In this document: positions 24,698 through 40,881 of the stretch, one piece after another
Layout: every line of letters begins with the position of its first letter
Numbering within the stretch: position 1 is the first letter of the stretch
Assembly: GCF_907164915.1 (NCBI RefSeq)
Contig: NC_061864.1
Span: 2,034,389 to 2,098,388, forward strand
Source: Impatiens glandulifera
Taxonomy: Eukaryota; Streptophyta; Magnoliopsida; Ericales; Balsaminaceae
Reading direction: 5' to 3'
Length of the DNA stretch: 64,000 bases
The notes under the pieces: model-generated
Told to the model about the DNA's origin: nothing
The model's input: only the letters and a program-made list of their open reading frames with translations
The model's database searches: none
Made by a program: the position numbers and the translations under genes

Positions 24698-25857
24698 AAA
24701 CAAAATTTCCCCAGTTTCTCTCACTTCATAAATATTTAATCACTTAAAAAAATATATATTATATATAGGTTTCATCTATTATTACTTTTAATTTCTTTAA
24801 TTATCAATTTTTAGTTGATATTCTAATGACTTCTTCTTTTTTATAGTTTACAAATTATTTTATAAATTATGATTAATGCATCCCGAACATAAAAGTCAAT
24901 CACTTATTTGTTACAATAAAAAATCATTTATAGTTGTTAAAAAACATTGATCAATTCTTTTTTTCTAATTTGAACTACACATATATTAAAATGTAATTAT
25001 TTGTTATCAAATTTTCAAATTAAAAAATGATATAAAAATTATTAATGAAATACTTAGGAGTTGTATATGAAAATAAAAGAGAGCTAAACTTTAAATAGTT
25101 AAATTGTTGTTTTTTTTTATGATTAACATTTAATTGACTAGTACAGTGTATATATACACTGGTTGAGAATAATAAACAAAATGTTATAAGTAAATTGACA
25201 TTTGAATACAATTCAATAATCTCTTAAAATAAACCCAAAATTTTATACAAAGATGAATTATTGGACTTAACTCTTAATATTTTGAAAATTATGATATTAA
25301 ATTCTTTAATAAAAGCATTATATAAATCTATTCAGACCAACCAACTATAGAATACTCAAATTAATATATATAATAAATCTCACCTAACAAACACCAATTT
25401 ATATATAGGCACTCAAATAAATGAAAATCAAGTTGTAATAATTTTCTCTAATACTGTATTTTTAATCAATTTTTAGATGGAATTTTCTATCACAAATCAA
25501 AATGATGCAACAATAATGCTCAAAGCTCTAAATCTTGTAAATATATTTATTTTGTTAATAGATTTTAAATTTCAATATTTATACTGCTGCTAACTATAAT
25601 AGTTATAGGTGGAGAATAATAATAATAATAATAGATTTCAATATTTATGTTCCCGATAAGTAAACTAATTACAAATTTATATATAACATGTGATTTCAAT
25701 AATAGATTGCAACACAGAATATCACCATATATATATATATATATATATATATAAACATTCACCTGGTTTGTAAACTAATATAACTTTTATAATTCTGCAT
25801 AATAAAACTAACATTAAATAGAAAGATGTAATATTAATTTCAAGCTCAAATTATTGA

Positions 25858-25965
25858 TACTATCTCAAGAGGTGAATCCCTAAAAAATAGGTGTATGCTA
25901 CTTATAGAACCATGAATAGTAAATTGTATAAATAGGGGATATCGGATATCGTATTTGACTCATTT
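25858..25965 (-). pseudogene. Decayed U5 snRNA relic
   Basis: The stretch ATCTCAAGAGGTGAATCC, AAAAAATAGGTGTATGC and ACTTATAG matches the 3' half of U5 (3' hairpin, Sm site, lower stem) in the array orientation. The loop 1 region is gone. Further on, GTATAAATAGGG and GGATATCGTA are where the TATA and USE should be, both degraded. It is a dead copy. Confidence 0.55.
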
Positions 25966-26280
25966 ATTCCTCTTCAAATATTTAACCATTTTGTAATGTC
26001 GACAAGGGTTTATACATTAAATTCTCTAATTTGTATGAAACTAACTTTTTGTGGCTAATTTCTTAATTTAAATACAAGGAGGTCTTATAATAGTGTAGGG
26101 CATTAAGATAAGAAGACTTATTATTCCATCAATCGTTGCCAATTTTACTTTGTATTGTTTCTGGTTTTGTTTTTATTTATTTGTTTTTGTATGTGTGTTC
26201 TTTGTATTGGAAATTTCTCATATTTTCAGCTTTTATGTAACTTACGGTCTATAAAGTTTAAATAATAAATTAAATCAAAA

Positions 26281-26352
26281 TCCGATGTCGTCCAGCGGTT
26301 AGGATATCTGGCTTTCACCCAGGGGACCCGGGTTCGATTCCCGGCATCGGAA
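26281..26352 (+). tRNA. trnE-UUC (nuclear): tRNA-Glu (UUC), copy 1
   Basis: This 72-nt cloverleaf has acceptor strands TCCGATG and CATCGGA, discriminator A, and an anticodon stem TCTGG/CCAGG closing a 7-nt loop with anticodon TTC (26314-26316). The T arm is built on GGGTTCGATTCCC. It has no intron and no encoded CCA, as expected for a nuclear tRNA gene. A TTTTTT terminator follows directly. Confidence 0.98.
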
Positions 26353-26689
26353 TTTTTTCTTTTTCTTTTTTGAATCTTGAAATCATAAAGCTCAACATAT
26401 ATTAGTCCTTACAAATCCATCCTTCAATTTGGAGAAAGAGGCTTTACAAAATAACCTAATATTCCATTATGCATGCAGCAGCATATTCATTCATGAGAAC
26501 AAAAAAATATCTTCTCCAGTTATTTTGAGTGTAATTTCTTAACTTGTTTGATAACCTCAATCTTCAATGGTGAGGAACTATGAAGTTTTATCTCAATTTT
26601 TTTTAATTGTATTAACAATCTAAGCTCTCTCAAACAAAAAGAAAAGAAAGAAAGTGAGGAGTGGGAAGTAGCTCAACTCAGGCATAGTT

Positions 26690-26805
26690 AAAGAAGTGCA
26701 CATTAGATGGCTAGAAGGATTTTAAATGGTTAAGTAAAACTCTTTTATAAAGAGGGGTATCTTATTTTGTTCTATAGCCAGTGTTGGACAAATAACATTT
26801 CCAAA
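26690..26805 (-). pseudogene. Decayed U5 snRNA relic (5' half and promoter)
   Basis: GTGCACATTAGATGGCTAG corresponds to GTGCACACAGCATGGCTGC of U5 copy 2. The degraded counterparts CTTTTATAAAGAGGGG (TATA) and CAGTGTTGGACA (USE) follow at roughly the right distances. Loop 1 and the 3' half are not recognisable. It lies about 400 bp after the first tRNA-Glu, as expected for a repeat unit of tRNA plus U5. Confidence 0.45.
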
Positions 26806-27148
26806 TTTGAGAGTATCAATCACTCTTCTATCCCTTTTCAAATACTTAATCATATGTTATAGGAGTTGGCATTTATTTTATATCACAAGAGTTAAATTAT
26901 TTTTAGATGAAACTATGTTAGTTGTCATAGGTCAACTCTTTGTCTAACAGAACTTAATTGTCTTCCATAGGAGGTCTCATAAAACTATTGTTCTACACCT
27001 TCAAACAACTGTATTGAGGAAGTTGGGACTTGGGATAGCAATACTAGATTTTGTTTTTACTTATTTGTATGTTCTTTATTTTAAAATCTTGTTTTTCATC
27101 TTTTATATAACTTGAATTCTAAAATATAATAAATAAGGTCTCTCAAGA

Positions 27149-27220
27149 TCCGATGTCGTCCAGCGGTTAGGATATCTGGCTTTCACCCAGGGGACCCGGG
27201 TTCGATTCCCGGCATCGGAA
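27149..27220 (+). tRNA. trnE-UUC (nuclear): tRNA-Glu (UUC), copy 2
   Basis: The mature sequence is identical to the copy at 26.3 kb, 868 bp upstream, with anticodon TTC. Flanking DNA differs from copy 1 except for short patches. A T-rich stretch (TTTATTTTTA) follows as terminator. It pairs with U5 copy 2 located ~0.8 kb downstream on the other strand. Confidence 0.98.
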
Positions 27221-27965
27221 TTTATTTTTAGGACTTGATTTTTTCCACAAGTATAAAGGGTTTTGCCATCAACTTAAATCCAGACACTTCAATTATAAAA
27301 TAGATGGATAAAAGTTTATGAAAAATAAAAATAAAGAATATCTTTTTCTTACTGCTGTTTTCATTGAAGCAAACCTTATAGATTTTAAAAAAAAAGTTGC
27401 TTAATTCTAATCATCGAATTGAACAACTCTTATATACCTTATAGAAGTTCACCTTTCATAGTTTCTTTGATATTTCAGTTAATTTGTAGCCTGAATGAGT
27501 CGATTACTACATCGGAGAAGTTTGTATGCAGGACAAAATACTATGGAAAACGAGGGAGAACTGGAGGGCTGATTTGGCTAATTGAAGGTGGTATTAATTG
27601 AGAGAGGATATTCAAACACATCCACACTGCATTACGATAGGGGATAAGCTTTATCATTGTAAACAGTAAAAAAGAAAAATGTAATAAATCAAACTATTTT
27701 GTGGGTTGTATGGATTGGCTACTCTAATAAATGAACATAAAGTTGTATTTTGCTTTGAAGATATATATATATATAATCAATCATCATGGCAAAATATTAA
27801 TTACACATTACATACTGCTAGAACAAAGATGATCAAGAAGAAGAGGAAAATCCCTATGTTTCTCTATAAGCACTCATTTTCACTGCACAGACATCAATTG
27901 GGCCAGTCACACAAAAGAAGATTATAAATGAAACAATAAAAATAAAACTTCAGTACTAAGTTTGT

Positions 27966-28093
27966 GAGGCTATCAAAACTGATTAACACCTTCAAAAATA
28001 GGTGTATGCCATTTTAGCTGCGTGCACACGGTATTCTTTAGTAAAAGGCGAAAGAATAATTCGCTATGTGCACACAGCATGGCTGCATATTTC
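27966..28093 (-). ncRNA. U5: U5 spliceosomal snRNA, copy 2
   Basis: Loop 1 (CTTTCGCCTTTTACTAAAG) is complete at 28054-28036. Stem I pairs GTGCACA with TGTGCAC, and the outer stem pairs GCCAT with ATGGC. The Sm site TATTTTTGAA lies at 28000-27991. The 3' hairpin (about 27992-27966) is a weaker, bulged stem around ATCA-GTTT-TGAT. The 3' box is also imperfect (CAAACTTAGTACTGAA). Core and promoter are intact, so expression is likely, but 3'-end formation may be less efficient than for copy 1. Confidence 0.88.
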
Positions 28094-28111
28094 TTTTCTT
28101 AAGCAGCGGAA

Positions 28112-28164
28112 GTATTATATACATGGGGGCGGATCTTGGAAATATGTTTCCTTCCGATGTGGGA
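28112..28164 (-). promoter_or_regulatory. snRNA promoter (USE plus TATA) of U5 copy 2
   Basis: USE TCCCACATCGG (28164-28154) and TATATAATAC (28121-28112) are separated by the same 33-nt Pol II-type spacing as in copy 1. Confidence 0.9.
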
Positions 28165-28618
28165 TATCTATAAAACACCTCTGAACTTTTGAGAGATATT
28201 CAAATATACTCATGCCGAAAATCCTTGAGTTTCATGTTTCAAACTTGCAGGGGATTTTGATCTTGATTTATTTGGTTCTTTTTAAAATAAGTTATCACAA
28301 TACACATTGTTTTAACAATTAAATAATTTATTTACCAATTAAAATACTATATATTATTTTAAAAATGAGAAATTATTATTTGATAAAAATAATTAATGTG
28401 GATTAAATACGGTAAAATATCAAATAGTTTATTATTATTTTGTTTGAGAAATTCAATAGGCGGGAACTTGGAAATTGGCGCTTTATAATTCTCAAAACCT
28501 GCAAGGGTCGGGGGTTTCCTTGCCGCTCCTCTCAACTCCGGCGGAGGGCTACGCATTTTCCTCATTAAGCATTATTCATCGGAAGTATAAGGTTTGAATT
28601 CTCTAGATCCAGACATCC

Positions 28619-34172
<5,554 letters not shown>

Positions 34173-34199
34173 AAAAAAGGGATATTTTTATTCATCTTT

Positions 34200-34770
34200 T
34201 ATCTCAGAATGCTATACTTTCCTTCTTTCATTCCCCCCTGAAGATTTAATTATTCTTTTATTTTGTAAAACCTTAGATTTCAACTTTATATTCTTCTCTT
34301 TATTTGATGTGGGACATACAGTGTAACTGCTTTCTTTCCAGAGACCACCTTTGATCTTAAGTCTGAACTTGAAATAATTTGTTTTCCCATTTTCTGTTTC
34401 CCATTTTTGAAAAGGATTTATTTAAATAAACTTGAGTTTATTTAAAATATGTTTAATGACAGTCATTTTGAGGATTTGTGTGCTTTTTTTTTTATAAATA
34501 AATGAAATATATTTTAGTTAGTAAATTGAGAAATATAATAAGATTAGATGGCAATATGTTTAATTATGGTTGAATTTTTTTTTAAAAATGGAACCAAAAT
34601 AAGAAACATATGTAATTTTAACACAGAATAATTAAACTATATTTATTTATATATATTATCATAAACCTAAATCGATTTCTCTCGTAGAAATAGCTCCGGT
34701 CTGTCCCATCTTTAGCAATTGAATCATTTGATTATCTGAAGATAATTAGAGTTAGAGTGAGAGAGTAATC
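34200..34770. other. Intergenic: kinase 3' UTR and promoter of the following small gene
   Basis: AT-rich DNA without ORFs of interest. The first ~200 bp likely contain the kinase 3' UTR. The last ~100 bp before the ATG at 34775 contain a GA-rich leader (GAGTTAGAGTGAGAGAG). Confidence 0.45.
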
Positions 34771-34774
34771 TACA

Positions 34775-35533
34775 ATGAAGAAACTGATAGATTTCGGGAG
34801 GAAAACATTGTTCTACATTAGGGTTTTGTCAGGATACGAGGAGCGTCAAATTCGATCTCATAGATTGCACCTGCAGAAGCGACTTCAAGAGGTCTTACTA
34901 TCTTTCTGGTCTTCTATATATGTGCTCACTTATTCAGATACACCTCTAAATTTCACTTTGTATATAATATATATTGATAATTGAATGAATGCGTTTTACA
35001 TGAAACCAAACTCCATTTTATATTTGAATCTTTTGATTTTTAGACTCATCTCTTTTCTGGGTTGTTTCTTTTCTAGGCAGAAGTTAGGAAGCAAGCTCTG
35101 AGAGGGATCCCGGAAAAGATAATCTTGACAGAAGTTCGTCATATGGTAGAAGAGATGCAAAAATTTAAGAAAAAGTTTGAAGAAATGGTGAGATATGCTT
35201 GCTTTAAGTTTAAGAGATATTCATCTTTTAACCTAGAACCCTAGCTAGCTAGCTATTGGTTTTGTTTCTTGATTGCTGTTTTAATTTGTTTTATATATTT
35301 AGGAGGTGGCTATTGAAGAACACTTAAAACCACTTGATATGGAAGCTCAAATGATAATGAAAGAGCAACTAGAAGGGGAAGAAAGGAACATGAAAGAGAT
35401 GGTGAAAGTTATGCAATCCCAAGCTATAATGCGACAAGCTGAAGAAGAAAGATTTGCGGTTTTGCAACAGAAAGTAGAACCAAAGGATGATTCGTCGGAA
35501 AATGAAACAAAATCGACGAACTCCTCAGGCTGA
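34775..35533 (+). CDS. Conserved plant coiled-coil protein of unknown function, copy A
   Basis: Three exons (34775-34891, 35077-35187, 35303-35533), all phase 0, encode 152 residues. The N-terminus MKKLIDFGRKTLFYIRVLSG is basic and partly hydrophobic and could act as an organelle signal or short membrane anchor. The rest is charged and mostly helical: YEERQIRSHRL, ALRGIPEKIILTEVRHMVEE, a Lys-rich helix, HLKPLDMEAQMIMKEQLEG and ERNMKEMVKVMQSQA, ending in an acidic Ser/Thr-rich tail. I recognise it as a conserved plant family but know no function, and I infer none. A second copy lies at 39.3 kb. Confidence 0.85.
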
Positions 35534-35549
35534 GACCCCCATATATGTT

Positions 35550-36160
35550 TTGGAATGATCTTGTATGTAATTCTCACAACTAGTACTAATGCTAGTGTTT
35601 GAATAACTACAATGGAGAGAATACTAGTGTGTGATTTTTTGCATCAAATGTTGTGTGTTATTTTATGGATTTACACAACTGTTTGAAGTTAATCTTATAT
35701 TTCATGTACTTGAATTTAAAATAATTAACCATTTATGTTAATTTGTACAAAAGTTAGAACATTCATTCTGAAAAACAGATGATCCCTAGTTACAAGCAAA
35801 ATTATATTGAAAGAGAAATCTCAAAGCTGCACATGCCATTGTTACAATTGTTTGATCTTGGATTAGAATAATAATAATGCTATTTGTGACCTTCAATGTA
35901 GTTAATTATTTGTACAAATTCTAAGGTTGAATAACAATATAGTTATCATTTTGTTTTGATAATGTATTAATGTTACTTGTAGTGGCAATGAACAATTTGT
36001 TTCATATATAAAGTTAAATTTCTCCATTTATAAAAAAGAAAAAGAAAAAGCTATATACAAAATTTAATTGTTCTGTACTTGTAGTTTTCCATAATAGTTG
36101 TGCTACACCTTCAACAATCAGTTCTTATTATGGATTTAGATTTGTTATTTTATGTAATAA
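35550..36160. other. Intergenic, no supported gene
   Basis: AT-rich DNA between the coiled-coil gene and the third tRNA-Glu. The first ~150 bp are probably 3' UTR and resemble the same region after copy B (AATTCTCACAACTAGTAC shared). Nothing else was recognised. Confidence 0.5.
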
Positions 36161-36172
36161 AACATAACATGA

Positions 36173-36244
36173 TCCGATGTCGTCCAGCGGTTAGGATATC
36201 TGGCTTTCACCCAGGGGACCCGGGTTCGATTCCCGGCATCGGAA
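36173..36244 (+). tRNA. trnE-UUC (nuclear): tRNA-Glu (UUC), copy 3
   Basis: Identical in sequence to the two copies at 26.3 and 27.1 kb, with anticodon TTC and TATTTTTTATTTT downstream as terminator. Downstream flank shares CTTCAATTTGGAGAAAGA and TATTCATTCATGA with the flank of copy 1, which shows that a longer unit was duplicated. Confidence 0.98.
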
Positions 36245-37206
36245 TATTTTTTATTTTGTTTGTAACTTTTGCTGGTTCACAATTAATTTGCATAAGATGA
36301 TCGGATCCTATGTAAACTCAACAAGAACATTCAAATTAAGTTGTTCTAAACAATAATTAGATTGATTGTAAAAGCTTTAGTCCTTCATACTATAAATCCA
36401 GACACTTCAATTTGGAGAAAGAAACATTACAAAAGATGAAGAAAGAAATAACCCCTTTTCAGTCATTAAGTAGCTTATTCATTCATGAAGAAAAAACATT
36501 CATAACAATAAATAATCTCTTCAATAATGAGGCCTTGATTTTCTCCAAAAATATAAGTTGATAAAACAGAATTCCCACCCTCAAAAACAATAGATAAATC
36601 AATCTTCATGGCTGAATTTCCTCTCACAAATCAAAATGATGCAGCACACCTCACAACTCTAATTCTCAAATACATCTTTCTTTTTGTTCTTTTTTTTTTT
36701 TTTTTTTTTTTAGTTTCACAGTTCATATACAAAATCAAGAAGGTAATCTCCCTAGGAAGTTAATTGCCAAAGTCCCATGTTCAAGGATCCACATTTTCAT
36801 CAATATTTGATAGTTTTATTTTCATGTGTTCACAAATGGAATGCTTGTTGATAATAATAATTCTTAACTCGAATTAACTGCATCCTTCTCTTACTATATC
36901 ACAAGAAGCTTAGAAACTACCTTGCATCCTAAGAAAGAATGGAAGGTATATACTGTTTGTTAGAAAACTTACAAGATTTTTACTTGTGAACATAATATAT
37001 AAGAGACATCTTTTCACCTTTCATCCATGTTCAGAATACACATAAATTGGAATCAAATTACCACTACAAGTAACAATGGAAATCCTGTCAAAGGAAATCT
37101 AGTAAGACATTAGAAAACAATGGAAATATTTGGGATGTTCAGAACCAAAAACCCTTTTGCAAGAAGACTAGAGTTTAACATAAGACTATTTTGAACTAAA
37201 ATTTAT

Positions 37207-37318
37207 GGAGTCTATCTTAAAGATAAACCCCTACAAAAATAAGCGTATGCACACGGTATTCTTTAGTAAAAGGCGAAAGAATAGTTCGCTATGTGCACAC
37301 CGCGCGGCTGCGTACCTT
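37207..37318 (-). ncRNA. U5: U5 snRNA, copy 3, with an internal 17-nt deletion
   Basis: Loop 1 (37279-37261), Sm site ATTTTTG (37240-37234), a good 3' hairpin (GTTTATCTT with AAGATAGAC, 37231-37207) and a consensus-like 3' box (CATAAATTTTAGTTCAAAA) are present. Between CCGTGT and GCATACGC it lacks 17 nt that copy 1 has. These nucleotides form the 3' side of the lower stem. Part of stem I can still pair (GTGCACA with TGTGCAT), but the outer stem is lost. The promoter is intact, so it may be transcribed, yet it probably does not fold as a normal U5. It may be a recent pseudogene. Confidence 0.72.
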
Positions 37319-37340
37319 ACTTATCTAGCAGCGGAAGTTT

Positions 37341-37390
37341 TTTATAGACAGAGAAGATCCTTGGAGATGGGTTTCCTTCCCGATGTGGGA
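37341..37390 (-). promoter_or_regulatory. snRNA promoter (USE plus TATA) of U5 copy 3
   Basis: USE TCCCACATCG (37390-37381) and a TATA element CTATAAAAAA starting at 37347 keep the 33-nt spacing seen in the other two copies. The TATA sequence differs from the TATATAATA form of copies 1 and 2. Confidence 0.85.
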
Positions 37391-37399
37391 TAATTATGA

Positions 37400-38870
37400 A
37401 ACACCTCCACATTTCAGATAACCCTTTTCCTCTCCCTCTTCATATATTTAAGCATTTAAATGTAAACAAGATAGATATAGGTTTCCCTTCAATTTTTTTT
37501 TTTTTTTTATTTATCCTTCATATGATTTTTGCTAACCTGTAATATTTATAAGTTTTGAACTGAATATTTTTCTTTTTAAATAATATTGTTAAGAATTATA
37601 AACAAAATATTATAATTATTTTTTTACAATAAAATTGTTAAGAATTATAAACAAAATATTATAATTGTTTTTTAAGTATGACAAATGATTGTTAGCTTAA
37701 GGACTTACAAACAATAGATTGACAACAAAAACTGCCTGATAGATGGGCCAAAAACTAATGAAAAACATATCATTTTTTTAAACATAGTAAAGGACTTGAA
37801 GTGAGATTTATTTATGAATTAAAAGTTATAAACACTATATAATAATTCTACTTAACTTAAGGTTAATATATTTGAAGAGCAATATAACTTTAATATATTT
37901 GAAAATTCTACAACAATTTATATTTTTAATATATAAAGTATCATAATTTTCCCTATTTGAAAACGTGGAACTGAGTTTGAGCGATATTTTTGTTTTATTT
38001 CACTTAAAAAATACATTTTATTTGAGTGTTAATTTAAATAAATTAATGTATGAATTGTACTTTAATTATATATATATATATATATATTAACAAATTTAAT
38101 AATATTGATTCGTTTAACTCTAATTACATAGAAGCCTTCCTGATTTTCAAACATAATTAATATTTTTGAAAATAAGCCCATTTTTGCATATTAAGTTTCC
38201 TACTATAAATTTTCAACAAAACAAGTATCATGATCCTATTATGACTTATGAGCTGTTATTTTTTACACTTTACAAACATCATAATCAACGAGCCATTTTA
38301 ATTTATTTTTTTCATATTACAATAACAATTACCTTCAACATTATAATTAAATTTTTGATATGGAAAAAGTTAAATCAATTTTATTTATATTTTAAATGAA
38401 TATTGATTGAAATAAATAATTAAAAGTTGAATAAAAAATGTTTATAGATTATGTAACAATTTTATTTTATTTTTATTTTTTTTCCAAATGGTTAAATTAT
38501 AACTTCTTCTTTGGACTATTAATATTTTGGATTTGTTCTTACGAACGTCATAATTTGTGTCTCATTATTATTAGTTATACAAAATTTTGTTAATCGTTAA
38601 CCTTTATGAATAAATAAAAGATTTATGTCACTAATTTAACTACCGAATTTTAACTATTTTGAAATTTGATAGTTAAAATCATATATTAATTTCAATAATT
38701 AAATTAGTAATATCAATATTTTATTCATTTTTAAAAAATTTCAAAATCTCACAAGTTATCTCAATTTTACAATTAACTAGGCTTTTTAACAAATGAATTT
38801 ATTTTTTAGTTTTGAAAAATTTAGATAGCAAATTATAATATTATTTTTACAAAAGTTAACCTAAACTGAT
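37400..38870. other. AT-rich intergenic DNA
   Basis: No gene is supported. There is a local direct repeat of about 50 bp (ATTGTTAAGAATTATAAAC at about 37586 and 37637), an (AT)n tract near 38069-38088, and a 77-codon ORF at 38166-38399 made of low-complexity A/T codons. Confidence 0.55.
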
Positions 38871-38879
38871 TAAATTACT

Positions 38880-39030
38880 ACGTGGAACGGACTAAGATCG
38901 ACAAGGTCTGGTCACCGTTGGGCCTGAGGTTAAGGAAAACGCCACCACAGGCAAATCGGATAATCCGAGGAGGCCTGCAGTTGTTAAGACCAAGAAGAAG
39001 ATCAAGGAGGCTGTCGTCCTCACCGCTTAG
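38880..39030 (+). pseudogene. Unidentified coding-like fragment
   Basis: This short island is far less AT-rich than its surroundings. One frame reads VTVGPEVKENATTGKSDN then RRPAVVKTKKKIKEAVV, ending in a TAG at about 39027. An overlapping frame (ERTKIDKVWSP) precedes it, so a frameshift may separate two pieces of one old exon. I do not recognise the family. It could be a C-terminal exon fragment brought in by duplication, or an unrelated upstream exon. Confidence 0.3.
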
Positions 39031-39299
39031 GTTTGAATCTCTTGCAGTCCATTTGATTCAGTTATCAGTTTGAATTTGCTGCCACATTAAGTTTTGCTCT
39101 TAAATTGTTTGTTCAATGCAGTTTGATTGGACTTGATTGGTTTGTTTCTGTTTAGTTAGTTATTCACAGTAGTGATTGATTATTTTGTCGCAATTTAGGG
39201 CTGAAATTTGCATCACGATTCACGACTACGCTTTCCACCTACGAAAATAACAGCTCCAGGTAGAGACAAAGAGATTGAAGGGGAATTTAGTAATCTACA

Positions 39300-40147
39300 A
39301 TGAAGAAACTGGTAGATTTCGGGAGGAAAGCTTTGTTCTATATTAGGGTTTTGTCAGGATACGAGGAGCGTCAAATCCGTTCTCATAGATTGCAGTTGCA
39401 GAAGCGTCTCCAAGAGGTTTGGCTATCTTTCTGATGAATTTATTCTCTGTTTTTTGTTTTGTTTTGTTTTACTTATTCAGATGATACACATGTAAAATTT
39501 AGAAATTTCATTATATGTTATGTAAACCTAGTGGAACAAACATCCAATAAAGCTTAGGAAATAAGAAGGTTTCAGTATAGTTATTCAAGAACATACAGAC
39601 TGAATGAATCTAATACTATCTCGCTTTATGTTTTTCACATTTGATCTTGATGAGGCCTTTTGGGCTCCTCTCTTTTCTGGGTTGTTTATTTTCTAGGCAG
39701 AAGCTAGGAAGCAAGCTCTGAGAGGGATCCCGGAAAAGATAATTTTGACAGAAGTTCGTCATATGGTAGAGGAGATGCAAAAATTTAAGAAGAAGTTTGA
39801 AGAAATGGTGAGACATGCTTGCTTTAAGTTTAAGTGATATCCATCTTATAACTCAGAACCCTAGCTAGCTAGCTATTGGTTTTGTTTCTTGATTGCTGTT
39901 TTAATTTGTTTTATATAACCAGGAGGTGGCTATTGAAGAACACTTAAAACCGCTTGATATAGAAGCTCAAATGATAATGAAAGAACAACTAGAAGGGGAA
40001 GAAAGGAACATGAAAGAGATGGTGAAAGTTATGCAATCCCAAGCTATAATGCGTCAAGCTGAAGAAGAAAGATTTGCGGCTTTGAAGCAGAAAGCTGAAC
40101 CAAACGATGCTTCCACTGAAAATGAATCAGTAGAGGTAAAGAAATAA
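39300..40147 (+). CDS. Conserved plant coiled-coil protein of unknown function, copy B
   Basis: Three exons (39300-39416, 39697-39807, 39923-40147) encode 150 residues, about 90% identical to copy A at 34.8 kb. Exon sizes and phases match, and intron stretches are shared (CCCTAGCTAGCTAGCTATTG in intron 2, CTTTTCTGGGTTGTTT before exon 2). Differences cluster in the tail, where copy B ends in ENESVEVKK and copy A in NETKSTNSSG. Leader sequences also differ except for the last ~15 nt before the ATG. Both copies are intact, so both may be active. Function unknown. Confidence 0.85.
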
Positions 40148-40149
40148 GA

Positions 40150-40880
40150 GTCCCCCTATATTTTTTGGAATAATAATGTATTGTTAAATTATACAAATTT
40201 TTGGTGCCAAAAATTGATATGTAATTCTCACAACTAGTACAATTGCTAGTGCTTGAATAATTCTGGATTTTGTTCATCTTCCATTTCTACTACAATTGAG
40301 AGATACTACTGTGATTTTGCATCACATAATGTTTATTTACTTTAGCACAACTATTGCAATCAATTTATATTTCCAAGTAATTTGTATGTTTATTATTATT
40401 ATTATCATGAGATCTTCATTATTTACGTGTATTAATTTCTTATAATTGTGTAAAGACATGTAAACTATTCATCAATGCCACGGCTTCTAATATACTTGAT
40501 TCTTAACTGGAAAATTCATTATCCTAATTTCTTGTTGAATTTTGTCACAACAGAGTATTGTATTAATCAAAGCAACGCACAAAAACAATATCCCTACAAT
40601 CGGCTTTTTCATCTTTTCTGCAGGCTAGTTGTGGTTGTATTGTAGTAACCTTCTACAGTGAAGTGAAATGCAGGACTTGAAACCAACTCGTTCATCAAAT
40701 GGCTTCTAAGTAGTAACAACAAGATGATGCCAAACTGGTCTGGTCTGATCTGTATTAGAGATAAGGAGAGCATCAACAATAAGAGGCTTTAAATAAATAA
40801 TCCCCAGTAACAATAAGTAAAATCCAACATCCATTGTGGGTATGGGATTACAACAACCTGAAATCTCAGAGACATGAAAC
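40150..40880. other. Intergenic between convergent genes
   Basis: Holds the 3' UTR of coiled-coil copy B on the left and of ClpR4 on the right. No other feature was seen. Confidence 0.5.
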
Positions 40881-40881
40881 A

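Noticed and set aside
24493..24747. 84-codon plus-strand ORF beginning MQRPSQEDGQFKNKR
   Set aside because: It lies over U5 snRNA copy 1 and its promoter. Related ORFs at 28002-28184 and 37205-37393 have the same cause, so the shared protein sequence reflects RNA conservation.
26281..27220. Two identical 72-bp repeats as a possible short repeat array or CRISPR-like structure
   Set aside because: They fold as complete tRNA-Glu genes with a correct anticodon arm. The spacing is not regular and the genome is nuclear eukaryotic.
36100..36300. 66-codon ORF containing CRPAVRISGFHPGDPGSIPG
   Set aside because: This is a translation of tRNA-Glu copy 3, a common false protein in annotations.
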